Origin: Psychrobacter sp.
GTDB lineage: Bacteria > Pseudomonadota > Gammaproteobacteria > Pseudomonadales > Moraxellaceae
Assembly: GCA_029256865.1 (NCBI GenBank)
Contig: JARIEH010000232.1
Location: 1-6,330, forward strand
DNA length: 6,330 nucleotides
Direction of reading: 5' to 3'
This document shows positions 1 to 5,645 of the stretch, one piece after another. A program made the translations under genes and the position numbers. The notes under the pieces were generated by a model, which was given only the letters and a program-made list of their open reading frames with translations, was not told the DNA's origin and did not search any database. Every line of letters starts with the position of its first letter. The first letter of the stretch is position 1.

Positions 1-454
1 ACAACGCCCCAACCATCACTGAGATACAGGTTTTGAATAACCCTGAGCCCAAGACAATACACATCAGACCGACAAAAAATAGCGTCATGCCGAACATAGC
101 AGAAAGCGCGATACATAAATGACCCAAAGCAATAATGATACTGCCCCACCATAGAGCGCGCTCTTGGCCCAACCAATTATCCGCCAGCCAACCGCCTGGT
201 ACTGCTGCCAGATATAATGAACCAGCAAAGATGCCATAGATGGCAGAAGCGGTTACCTCATCAAAGCCAAAACCACCGCTACCTACTGTCGCGACCATAA
301 ATAATACTAACAGTGGGCGAATACTATAGTAAGAAAACCGCTCCCACATCTCAGTAAAGAACAGCGGGCGCAGCGGCTTCGGATGCCCCATAAAGCCATT
401 TTCTAGCGACTCTAATTCAGCAGAACTGATCTCAGAACTTGATTCTCTGCTCAT
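1..454 (-). CDS. POT/PTR2-family proton-coupled peptide transporter, N-terminal part (cut by window edge)
   Basis: This is the first 151 codons of a 12-14-helix inner-membrane transporter of the proton-dependent oligopeptide family (MFS superfamily), which imports di- and tripeptides with protons. Visible signs are the opening GHPKPLRPLFF, the helix-1 signature EMWERFSYYS at residues 35-44 (family consensus ExxERFxYYG), the loop GGWLADNWLGQERA at 87-100 (MFS motif A region), and the helix-4 stretch GSGLFKTCIS at 136-145, which keeps the family lysine (K141). Four hydrophobic segments fall at about 36-55, 70-88, 103-120 and 122-146. The start is ATG at 454, preceded eight bases upstream by AAGGA; the ATG at 459 runs into a stop after two codons. 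Two positions depart from consensus: serine replaces the glycine at the end of ERFxYYG, and TC replaces PN after the lysine. This suggests a divergent subclade, so peptide specificity is not certain. The C-terminal part lies outside the window. Confidence 0.85.
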   Translation of the reverse strand, partial: MSRESSSEISSAELESLENGFMGHPKPLRPLFFTEMWERFSYYSIRPLLVLFMVATVGSGGFGFDEVTASAIYGIFAGSLYLAAVPGGWLADNWLGQERALWWGSIIIALGHLCIALSAMFGMTLFFVGLMCIVLGSGLFKTCISVMVGAL

Positions 455-462
455 AACATTAT

Positions 463-467
463 TCCTT
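463..467 (-). promoter_or_regulatory. Ribosome binding site of the peptide transporter
   Basis: On the minus strand AAGGA lies eight bases before the ATG at 454. It fixes this start over the ATG at 459, which is followed by TTA and a TGA stop. Confidence 0.7.
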
Positions 468-505
468 GGTATATCATTACAACAACGACCAAGCCCTTTG
501 CTATC

Positions 506-520
506 ATGACGGACGGTCAT
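506..520. repeat. Small palindrome ATGAC-N5-GTCAT in the transporter leader
   Basis: Five-base arms ATGAC and GTCAT are separated by GGACG, about 50 bases before the transporter start. The size would suit a dimeric repressor site such as that of a TetR-family regulator. A palindrome this short can also occur by chance, and no regulator gene is visible in the window. Confidence 0.25.
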
Positions 521-563
521 ATATCTGCGTTATTGTTTCATTAGATTATTAACAAGTAAAGAA

Positions 564-592
564 TAGATATGTTGATTGAATAACCATATCTA
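564..592. repeat. Inverted repeat TAGATATG-N13-CATATCTA upstream of the transporter
   Basis: Perfect eight-base arms lie at 564-571 and 585-592 around a 13-base AT-rich spacer. Two more pairs form inside if one C is bulged. It sits about 110 bases before the transporter start, where a regulatory site or leader hairpin could lie. There is no run of T after it on either strand, so it is not a rho-independent terminator. Confidence 0.35.
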
Positions 593-721
593 GGCATACG
601 CTGTGATTAAAGACTAAAAAAGACTAGATGTTGGCTTGCCGACTGATTCATTATTGAATATGTGTTAACGACATAGGTACGAAATACCCACCTTCTTTAT
701 ACAGTGATGAAAATATGACAT

Positions 722-759
722 AAAAAAGCACTTATCTATCAATGAATAGATAAGTGCTT
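722..759 (-). terminator. Rho-independent terminator of the peroxidase transcript
   Basis: A perfect 14-base-pair stem (arms 726-739 and 746-759) closes a six-base loop. On the minus strand it runs straight into six T residues, partly paired in the stem, at 722-727. It begins about 48 bases after the peroxidase stop codon. On the plus strand the hairpin is followed by GTAGAT rather than a T-run, so it acts mainly for minus-strand transcription. Confidence 0.9.
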
Positions 760-807
760 GTAGATAAAAATAACGACTGACTAGAGGCTATGGCAAAAAC
801 CAATCAA

Positions 808-1977
808 TTAAGAGGTTGTTTTTTTGAAAGGCTCAGGTAGTGGCGTATTTTCATTCGAGGGTGGTAAAACAGGATACTTAATGACTGGCTGATCCCCAGT
901 TAACGTCTTTAAAAAAGCAACAATATCAGCCGTTTCATCTTCAGTATATGCCCGATTAAGCTGTATTTTACCCATAATATTCACCGCTTCAGCAAGTGAG
1001 TTTACTTGGCCATCATGGAAGTACGGATAGGTCAATTCAATATTACGCAGGGTTGGCACTTTAAACACGTACTTATCTTCTTCTTTGCCAGTTACCGCAT
1101 AGCGCCCTTCAGATAAATTTTGAGTCGTATATTTTTCAAACACACCAAACTTTTGGAACGAGCTGCCACCAAGCGCTATACCACTGTGACACGCCACACA
1201 GCCACTTTCTTTAAAGACTTTATAACCATTAAGCTCTTGCGCTGTGATGGCGTCATCATCGCCGCCAAGCCACTGATCAAAGCGTGAGTTGGGCGTTATT
1301 AATGTATCTTCAAATAGCGCGATCGCACTGGTGATTTGTTCAATCTTGATATCATCCTCTGTGCCAAACGCGTCGTTGAATAGCGCTTTGTATTCTGGGA
1401 TAGAGTTAAGTACCTTGACCACATGCTCATGGCTTGATGCCATCTCAATCGGGTTTTCGATTGGACCGCCTGCTTGCTCCATTAAGTCTTTAGCACGGCC
1501 ATCCCAAAATTGCGCCAAGAAAAAGCGGCTGTTTAGAACAGTTGGTGAGTTGATAGGACCTTCTGCCCATCCATGACCAATTGAAGTAGGTATGTTATCT
1601 GTACCACCTTTGGCAAGATCATGACAGCTGTTACAAGACAAGCCGCCAGATTTGGATAAGCGCGTATCGAACCACAGCATCTTGCCTAAGTCTACTTTTT
1701 TAGGTTCAGTGATAGCGACTACTGGAATCGGCTCAATAGGCTCATCACGGACACTAACAATAGGCTCTGCTGCAGGCTGTTCTTCACTAACTGCAGTAAC
1801 TGCCTCAGCCTCTGCCACTTCAGCCGCTTCTTCATCCGCTGCTACTTTTATATGCTCACCTGCTGGACGCAAAAAAGCGGAAATACCAATTAAAAGTACA
1901 ATGGCTAAAAAAAGACCCACGCCTGCTAAAGCATAGATCACTTCTTTTTTTGGATTATTTTGGCTGGAGTCGGCCAT
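808..1977 (-). CDS. Membrane-anchored di-heme cytochrome c peroxidase
   Basis: Bacterial di-heme peroxidase (CcpA/MauG family, PF03150), reducing periplasmic H2O2 to water with electrons from small c-type cytochromes or cupredoxins. The 389 residues comprise a cytosolic PKKE start, one membrane helix (about 14-35), an acidic Ala/Glu/Pro-rich linker (about 45-95) and the peroxidase domain. Heme sites are CNSCH (115-119) and CVACH (260-264). From memory of Pseudomonas aeruginosa CcpA numbering, key residues fall at matching distances: distal H135 (16 after H119, like H55/H71), W158 between hemes, Q168 and E178 in the active-site loop, and M335 as probable distal ligand of the second heme. VPTLRNIELTYPYFHDG (308-324) is a family signature. 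The start has an in-frame TGA two codons upstream and the ribosome site AGGTGA. Most family members carry a cleavable signal peptide; here the uncleaved-looking helix should tether the enzyme to the inner membrane. The helix module recurs in the upstream gene. Anaerobic regulation is common in the family, but I see no FNR/Anr box. Confidence 0.95.
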   Translation of the reverse strand: MADSSQNNPKKEVIYALAGVGLFLAIVLLIGISAFLRPAGEHIKVAADEEAAEVAEAEAVTAVSEEQPAAEPIVSVRDEPIEPIPVVAITEPKKVDLGKMLWFDTRLSKSGGLSCNSCHDLAKGGTDNIPTSIGHGWAEGPINSPTVLNSRFFLAQFWDGRAKDLMEQAGGPIENPIEMASSHEHVVKVLNSIPEYKALFNDAFGTEDDIKIEQITSAIALFEDTLITPNSRFDQWLGGDDDAITAQELNGYKVFKESGCVACHSGIALGGSSFQKFGVFEKYTTQNLSEGRYAVTGKEEDKYVFKVPTLRNIELTYPYFHDGQVNSLAEAVNIMGKIQLNRAYTEDETADIVAFLKTLTGDQPVIKYPVLPPSNENTPLPEPFKKTTS

Positions 1978-1978
1978 A

Positions 1979-1986
1979 GATCACCT
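1979..1986 (-). promoter_or_regulatory. Strong ribosome binding site of the peroxidase
   Basis: AGGTGATC on the minus strand pairs fully with the 3' end of 16S rRNA (GATCACCT). AGGTGA ends three bases before the ATG at 1977, so core spacing is short. Confidence 0.7.
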
Positions 1987-2047
1987 ATTTATATTTATGG
2001 ATATGACAATGACTTTAAATTTGCGTTTAAATCTCAGGTTTGTGCTT

Positions 2048-2076
2048 ATTATGGTAATAGGGGATCAGACTGATAA
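2048..2076 (-). promoter_or_regulatory. Possible internal promoter and palindrome before the peroxidase
   Basis: In the 138-base gap between the small gene and the peroxidase, the minus strand has TTATCA (2071-2076), 17 bases, then CATAAT (2048-2053). The palindrome ATCAG-N-CTGAT (2064-2074) overlaps the -35 and spacer, where a repressor would act. The -35 matches only four of six bases, so this is tentative; the peroxidase may simply be read through from the upstream promoter. An eight-base direct repeat, TGTGCTTA, flanks the site at 2041-2048 and 2081-2088. Confidence 0.25.
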
Positions 2077-2115
2077 ACACTGTGCTTACCTATATCCTCA
2101 AATGACTACCATAGA

Positions 2116-2541
2116 CTACTGCGCTGTTGTTTCCTTCTCAACATCACCCGCCTCTAGATCGCCATCAGCTTGCTCTGCAGTGAGGTCAGCATCAGCAACC
2201 GCTGCTTGATCTACAGTATCATTCGCAGCCCCATCGGTAGCTACTGGAGCCACAACTGCTGTATTTTCTGCAGGAGCTTGTGTTGCGACAGCGTCATCAC
2301 TGGCGCCTTGTGTCGCTAACTCTGCACTCGCATCTGTCGTCGCATCTTCTGCTGTAGCCACGACTTCTGTTTGATCAGCTGCCGTTGATACTTCCGTATT
2401 TTCAACTGTTATATGCTGACCAGCTGGACGCAAAAAGGCAGAGATACCGACGATTAAGACGATCGTCAAAAACAGGGCAACACCGCCTAAAGCGTATAAA
2501 AACTCTTTTTTTGGACTATTACTTCTGATATCTGCTGACAT
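2116..2541 (-). CDS. Small membrane-anchored protein with acidic periplasmic tail, function unknown
   Basis: I do not recognise a named family for this 141-residue protein. It has a short cytosolic start with PKKE (10-13), one membrane helix (about 14-37) ending in SAFLRPAG, and a tail predicted to lie in the periplasm and be disordered. Residues 47-141 hold 23 Asp/Glu and a single Lys, are rich in Ala, Thr and Val, and the protein has no Cys or Trp, so no c-type heme site. Residues 8-46 match residues 7-45 of the downstream peroxidase at 29 of 39 positions; the tails do not align. An in-frame TAA two codons before the ATG and AAGGTGG seven bases upstream fix the start. It lies 138 bases ahead of the peroxidase on the same strand with no terminator between, so the two are probably co-transcribed. 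It may be a partner or membrane organiser of the peroxidase, or a duplicate that lost its catalytic part; conserved protein sequence despite silent codon changes favours a working gene. Confidence 0.8.
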   Translation of the reverse strand: MSADIRSNSPKKEFLYALGGVALFLTIVLIVGISAFLRPAGQHITVENTEVSTAADQTEVVATAEDATTDASAELATQGASDDAVATQAPAENTAVVAPVATDGAANDTVDQAAVADADLTAEQADGDLEAGDVEKETTAQ

Positions 2542-2548
2542 ACCTTAT

Positions 2549-2555
2549 CCACCTT
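2549..2555 (-). promoter_or_regulatory. Ribosome binding site of the small anchored protein
   Basis: AAGGTGG on the minus strand lies seven bases before the ATG at 2541. With the in-frame TAA just before the ATG it leaves this as the only plausible start. Confidence 0.6.
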
Positions 2556-2574
2556 GCGCAAAATATTTTAGCCT

Positions 2575-2604
2575 ATTATATCGCAATTTATACCGATTTG
2601 TTAA
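2575..2604 (-). promoter_or_regulatory. Sigma-70-type promoter for the small protein and peroxidase
   Basis: On the minus strand TTAACA (2599-2604, five of six consensus bases) is followed after 18 bases by a perfect TATAAT (2575-2580). Transcription would begin near 2568, giving a leader of about 27 bases with the ribosome site inside it. The inverted repeat GTTAA-N5-TTAAC at 2600-2614 overlaps the -35 box and could be an operator, though this is weak evidence. A poor hairpin followed by GTTTT at about 2603-2625 could end lnt transcription just ahead of the promoter, but its stem is short and bulged. Confidence 0.6.
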
Positions 2605-2668
2605 AACCCTTAACCATTTAAAGGAATTATTATTAAACGGCATTAGTAAGACAACGATGATTATGCTC

Positions 2669-4243
2669 TCACTTGCCCAGATTAGCACGATTGGTTGCGC
2701 GCTTGCCTAGATAGCTCAATAACAACAATAACGTTATGATAAATAAAACAGGGTAATGCCCAAAGCGCATAAAGGGTGTATTACCAACCCGAGCCTGAAC
2801 TTCACCACGTAATACGGTACGCTCAAACTGTGGAGCGCGCTCTACAATACGGCCTTTATGGTCAATAATAGCCGTCACGCCCGTATTGGTGGCGCGCATA
2901 AACCAGCGACCATTTTCTAATGCGCGCATCTGTACCATTTGCAAGTGTTGCAATGGACCTGCTGAGGTGCCAAACCAAGCATCATTAGAGATGGTTAATA
3001 GGAAGTCTGTTCCAATCGCATTTTTACGAGTGGTATCAGGATATGCCACCTCATAACAAACTGCTGACCCTAAGCTATGCCCACGTACCTGCAGTGGTGA
3101 TTGCTGATCACTACCGCGACTATAGCTCATGATGTCTTGGCTGCCTGCCAAATCAGGTAAGATATCTAGTAAGCCTTCAAACGGAATATACTCACCAAAT
3201 GGCACCAGACGTTGTTTTTTATAGAGACCTTCTGCCTCTGCTCCCAGTGCAATAACACCATTATAAAAGGGCGGATATTTATCAGTATTACTATTAAACG
3301 CAGCATCATCTTTATAAGGAATACCAGTAACCCAGCTAGTATTAGTGGCATTAGCGATTTTTACCATTTCATTGATAAACCCCCATGCCTCAGTCTGAAA
3401 CATCGGAATAGATGACTCAGGCCATAGCACAATATCACGGCCCCACTCTGTACTCGTTAAAGTAGCGTAAATATTCAATGTCTCTACTTGAAACTCTGTC
3501 AGCCACTTGAGGTCTTGCGGAATATTACCTTGAATCAAAGATACTGATAAATTCGGTGTGCCTTTAGGTTTGGTCCATTGTGGATTCATCAGCCATAACG
3601 ACGTGCTGATCACTAACAAGGCCATGGAAACAATCATATAGCCACCGCGGCGGCGCAGTAGCTCGACGATACTAGCCGCTAATAATACCGCGACAAAAGA
3701 GACAGCGAACACGCCAGCCACTGGTGCAAGCGATGACAACCAATACTGCTCGGTAAACGCATAGCCGACAAACAACCAAGGGAAACCTGTAAATAGCCAC
3801 GTTTTCATCCATTCTTGCAGTATCCATAGGGCGGCAAATGACAGTGGCTGACGACCGACCATACGATTGAATATCAACGCTAAAAAGCCATGGAACAGCC
3901 CCATACCCAGTCCCATGATCGCAATCATAATCAGCGCTAACCATACTGGCGTATCACCATAGACATGGATAGAGGTATAGAGCCAAAACGCGCCCACACA
4001 GAACAGCCCTGTGCCATAAGCCTGACCAATGAGAAACGCACGCTTACCTGTCATCTCTGATAATAACAAAGCATACAAAATAGCAGGTGATAATAACGCT
4101 ATTGGCCAGATACCATAAGGTGCGAGGGCAAATAAAAACATGGTACCTGCAAATAAAGCGATTACGATAGTCAGTCCAAACGGCAGTCGCTTAGCCTTAT
4201 CAGGGTTTAGACGCTTTTGTAAATCAACGGTAGTCAGGCGCAT
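2669..4243 (-). CDS. lnt: Apolipoprotein N-acyltransferase
   Basis: Lnt performs the third step of lipoprotein maturation: it moves an acyl chain from a phospholipid to the free amino group of the N-terminal cysteine, at the periplasmic side of the inner membrane. The 524 residues (E. coli about 512) give an N-terminal bundle of membrane helices (about 22-220), a nitrilase-fold domain (about 230-485) and a last helix (about 495-512). The catalytic triad is E276 in LWPESSIP, K343 in KKQRLVPFGEYIP and C396 in AVCYEVAYP, matching E267, K335 and C387 of E. coli Lnt from memory. E351 and E398 match further essential glutamates, and QGNIPQDLKW (238-247) is a family signature. An in-frame TAA three codons upstream makes ATG 4243 the first possible start, but its ribosome site is weak (GGA ten bases away). 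It follows corC as in many gamma-proteobacteria, but a terminator and 273 bases separate them, so it likely has its own promoter. Confidence 0.97.
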   Translation of the reverse strand: MRLTTVDLQKRLNPDKAKRLPFGLTIVIALFAGTMFLFALAPYGIWPIALLSPAILYALLLSEMTGKRAFLIGQAYGTGLFCVGAFWLYTSIHVYGDTPVWLALIMIAIMGLGMGLFHGFLALIFNRMVGRQPLSFAALWILQEWMKTWLFTGFPWLFVGYAFTEQYWLSSLAPVAGVFAVSFVAVLLAASIVELLRRRGGYMIVSMALLVISTSLWLMNPQWTKPKGTPNLSVSLIQGNIPQDLKWLTEFQVETLNIYATLTSTEWGRDIVLWPESSIPMFQTEAWGFINEMVKIANATNTSWVTGIPYKDDAAFNSNTDKYPPFYNGVIALGAEAEGLYKKQRLVPFGEYIPFEGLLDILPDLAGSQDIMSYSRGSDQQSPLQVRGHSLGSAVCYEVAYPDTTRKNAIGTDFLLTISNDAWFGTSAGPLQHLQMVQMRALENGRWFMRATNTGVTAIIDHKGRIVERAPQFERTVLRGEVQARVGNTPFMRFGHYPVLFIITLLLLLSYLGKRATNRANLGK

Positions 4244-4373
4244 AGCAAGTTATCCAAAATATCATTATCCAAAACGTTAAGTCTTCAGGGCGTGCAGAAC
4301 ATTCCCTAATCAACAGTCAATCCAAGGCAGTTTAATAAACAATGACTTCAGACGCTGAAAATTAAACCCGCCT

Positions 4374-4382
4374 ATGATACCA
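4374..4382 (-). promoter_or_regulatory. Possible extended -10 promoter for lnt
   Basis: After the corC terminator, the minus strand carries TGGTATCAT, an extended -10 element (TG-N-TATCAT), about 130 bases before the lnt start. No good -35 box is seen. The leader that would follow contains the short palindrome TTCAG-ACG-CTGAA (4347-4359) and two copies of TTATCCAAAA (4250-4259 and 4265-4274). I see no open reading frame in the corC-lnt gap worth calling. Confidence 0.25.
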
Positions 4383-4464
4383 GTCTGTGATGATGAATGG
4401 GTAAATTTGCGTATTTTGTAGTACTCAGTCTGATTTTAGAAAACTGGTCGCTTGAGGCTCAAAA

Positions 4465-4490
4465 GCAAAAAACACGACCGAGGTCGTGTT
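4465..4490 (-). terminator. Rho-independent terminator after corC
   Basis: Eight-base arms AACACGAC (4471-4478) and GTCGTGTT (4483-4490) close a four-base loop. On the minus strand the stem leads into six T residues (4467-4472), then GC and four more T. It begins 27 bases after the corC stop codon, so it should end most corC transcription before lnt. Confidence 0.85.
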
Positions 4491-4516
4491 ATTGCATTAA
4501 AAGAGTTACTGGTAGA

Positions 4517-5416
4517 TTAATGGCTACCTATTAATATTCTTTGCTCGTCGGTGGTCTTGGTCAACTCTAATTTTTGAATAAAACGACCTTCTACATCGAC
4601 GACCTTAATTTGCCAGTCATCGATTTGTACGCTTTCACCTTCTAAATCACCAACATAACCAAGCGCCTGCATGACCAGACCACCCATCGTATCGACATCG
4701 GTATCATCAAAGTGGCTACCCAGTTCGTCATTACAATCTTCAATCACTGTAGACGCTTGGACTCGCCAAGTATTAGGCTTTTCTGGATGGGCAACGATAT
4801 TATTGATATCACTGTCTTCATCAAGGTCATCATGCTCATCAATGATATCACCGACGATTTCTTCTAGCAGATCTTCCATAGTGACCACACCAGCAAAGTT
4901 ACCGAACTCATCAATCACAATTGCCATATGTACTTGCGTACGCTGCAAGGAGCGCAATAGCGTATCAGATCGTGCCGTTTCACTAATATACAGCGGCTGA
5001 CGCACCAAGTCTTTTAGCCGTTTGCTATCTATCCTATCTTCTTGATCGCGCACCATATGCACTAAGATAGGAATCAAATCTTTTGCCAATAAGATGCCAA
5101 TTACCGCATCATCATCTTGGCTATCAAATACAGGATAGCGCGAATGCGTGGTTTCAAGGATGATATCCATCACCTCTTTGAGGCTAGTGCTTTCATGCAA
5201 GCCGATCACTTGCGGGCGCGGTGTCATGATCTCACGCACTTGAGTAGCAGGCAGATCGAGTACACCCTCTAGCATATCCACGGTGTCAGGCTCTAGGAAC
5301 TGACGCGAGTCTTGTACCAAGCGAATCAATTCATCACGGGTTTCGGGAGCGGTCGATAGCCAGCGTTTTAAGCCGCGCATCGACCAACTACTCGGGGTGG
5401 GAGTGTCGTCAGACAT
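4517..5416 (-). CDS. corC: CorC/YbeX CBS-domain protein (magnesium and cobalt handling)
   Basis: This is a cytosolic CBS-pair protein of the CorC/HlyC family, linked genetically in enterobacteria to Mg2+/Co2+ efflux with CorA; E. coli YbeX also affects ribosome metabolism. The 299 residues (E. coli about 292) carry a short leader with TRDELIRLVQDS (26-37), a first CBS domain starting at IMTPRPQVI (63-71), a second ending near VIDEFGNFAGVVTMEDLLE (167-185), an acidic hinge (193-203) and a C-terminal CorC_HlyC domain with DVDTMGGLVMQALG (240-253). It has no membrane domain, unlike DUF21-bearing relatives. I start it at ATG 5416 because MSDD matches the E. coli N-terminus and length. The frame opens upstream to a TTG at 5494, but that lacks a ribosome site. 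The AGAGG before ATG 5416 is unusually far (15 bases), so translation may be modest. Many relatives place ybeY just before corC; here a divergent DUF4105 gene does so. Confidence 0.95.
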   Translation of the reverse strand: MSDDTPTPSSWSMRGLKRWLSTAPETRDELIRLVQDSRQFLEPDTVDMLEGVLDLPATQVREIMTPRPQVIGLHESTSLKEVMDIILETTHSRYPVFDSQDDDAVIGILLAKDLIPILVHMVRDQEDRIDSKRLKDLVRQPLYISETARSDTLLRSLQRTQVHMAIVIDEFGNFAGVVTMEDLLEEIVGDIIDEHDDLDEDSDINNIVAHPEKPNTWRVQASTVIEDCNDELGSHFDDTDVDTMGGLVMQALGYVGDLEGESVQIDDWQIKVVDVEGRFIQKLELTKTTDEQRILIGSH

Positions 5417-5645
5417 GTTGATGTGATTTAACCTCTTTAGTTGATAGCAATAAAAACGATAGATGGGGATAAATAGAATAAAAAAAACGGCCAATCAATT
5501 GTGAGATAAGAATAGACCACCTTAAACTAACCCCACTTTATCGCAAGCCTACACCACATTCAACGACAAAATTATCCAATATTGTATTGTCAGTGTGTTA
5601 TAAACTTTGCTATGGTCAAAATCTTTATTTATTAGATTTATACCT
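5417..5645. other. Divergent promoter region between corC and the DUF4105 gene
   Basis: These 229 bases must hold the start signals for both genes. For corC the minus strand has TTGATT (about 5495-5500), 17 bases with eight T residues in a row, then TATTTA, a mediocre pair. The plus-strand candidate is listed separately. No strong hairpin or operator stands out. Confidence 0.5.
5596..5604 (+). promoter_or_regulatory. Possible extended -10 promoter for the DUF4105 gene
   Basis: TGTTATAAA is an extended -10 element (TG-N-TATAAA), giving a start near 5611 and a leader of about 35 bases. No matching -35 is seen. Two alternatives exist: TTGTCA (5587-5592) with TATGGT (5611-5616) at 18 bases, and TTGCTA (5607-5612) with TATTAG (5630-5635) at 17 bases. 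The last would give an almost leaderless mRNA, which would fit the missing ribosome site. Confidence 0.3.

Larger units (their letters stand above)
455..807. other. Intergenic region between peroxidase and peptide transporter
   Basis: This gap of 353 bases has no open reading frame that I would call a gene. Its right end carries the peroxidase terminator. The rest should be the promoter and leader of the peptide transporter. I see no convincing -35/-10 pair for it. The region does hold two inverted repeats (506-520 and 564-592), listed separately, and a small AT-rich direct repeat, AGACTA at 611-616 and 622-627, of no clear meaning. Confidence 0.6.

Noticed and set aside
1289..1936. Two plus-strand open frames (1289-1576 and 1652-1936) opposite the peroxidase
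   Set aside because: They are antisense to an unambiguous conserved gene, with no ribosome site and low-complexity Ser/Ala translations that mirror the peroxidase codons.
1997..2209. Plus-strand open frame across the gap and the end of the small gene
   Set aside because: Its C-terminal half is the antisense of the Ala/Asp-rich tail and the rest lies in intergenic AT-rich DNA; there is no good start signal.
2116..2541. Reading the small gene as a truncated peroxidase pseudogene
   Set aside because: It has its own promoter, ribosome site and intact frame, its tail shows no remnant of peroxidase or heme motifs, and the shared module carries many silent changes that suggest selection. Not fully excluded.
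2603..2625. Hairpin followed by GTTTT as terminator of lnt
   Set aside because: The stem is only six pairs with a bulge and the T-run is four bases; it overlaps the -35 box of the next promoter. Kept only as a remark.
3166..3944. Short open frames on both strands within lnt
   Set aside because: They overlap a complete, catalytically intact lnt in other frames and show no domain features.
4671..5000. Plus-strand open frame opposite corC
   Set aside because: The Ser-rich translation is the antisense reading of acidic CBS-domain codons; no start signal.
5417..5494. In-frame extension of corC from TTG 5494, adding a hydrophobic 26-residue segment that resembles a membrane anchor
   Set aside because: The start is TTG with no ribosome site, the segment is encoded by a T-rich stretch that looks like promoter DNA, and starting at 5416 matches the known family N-terminus and length.
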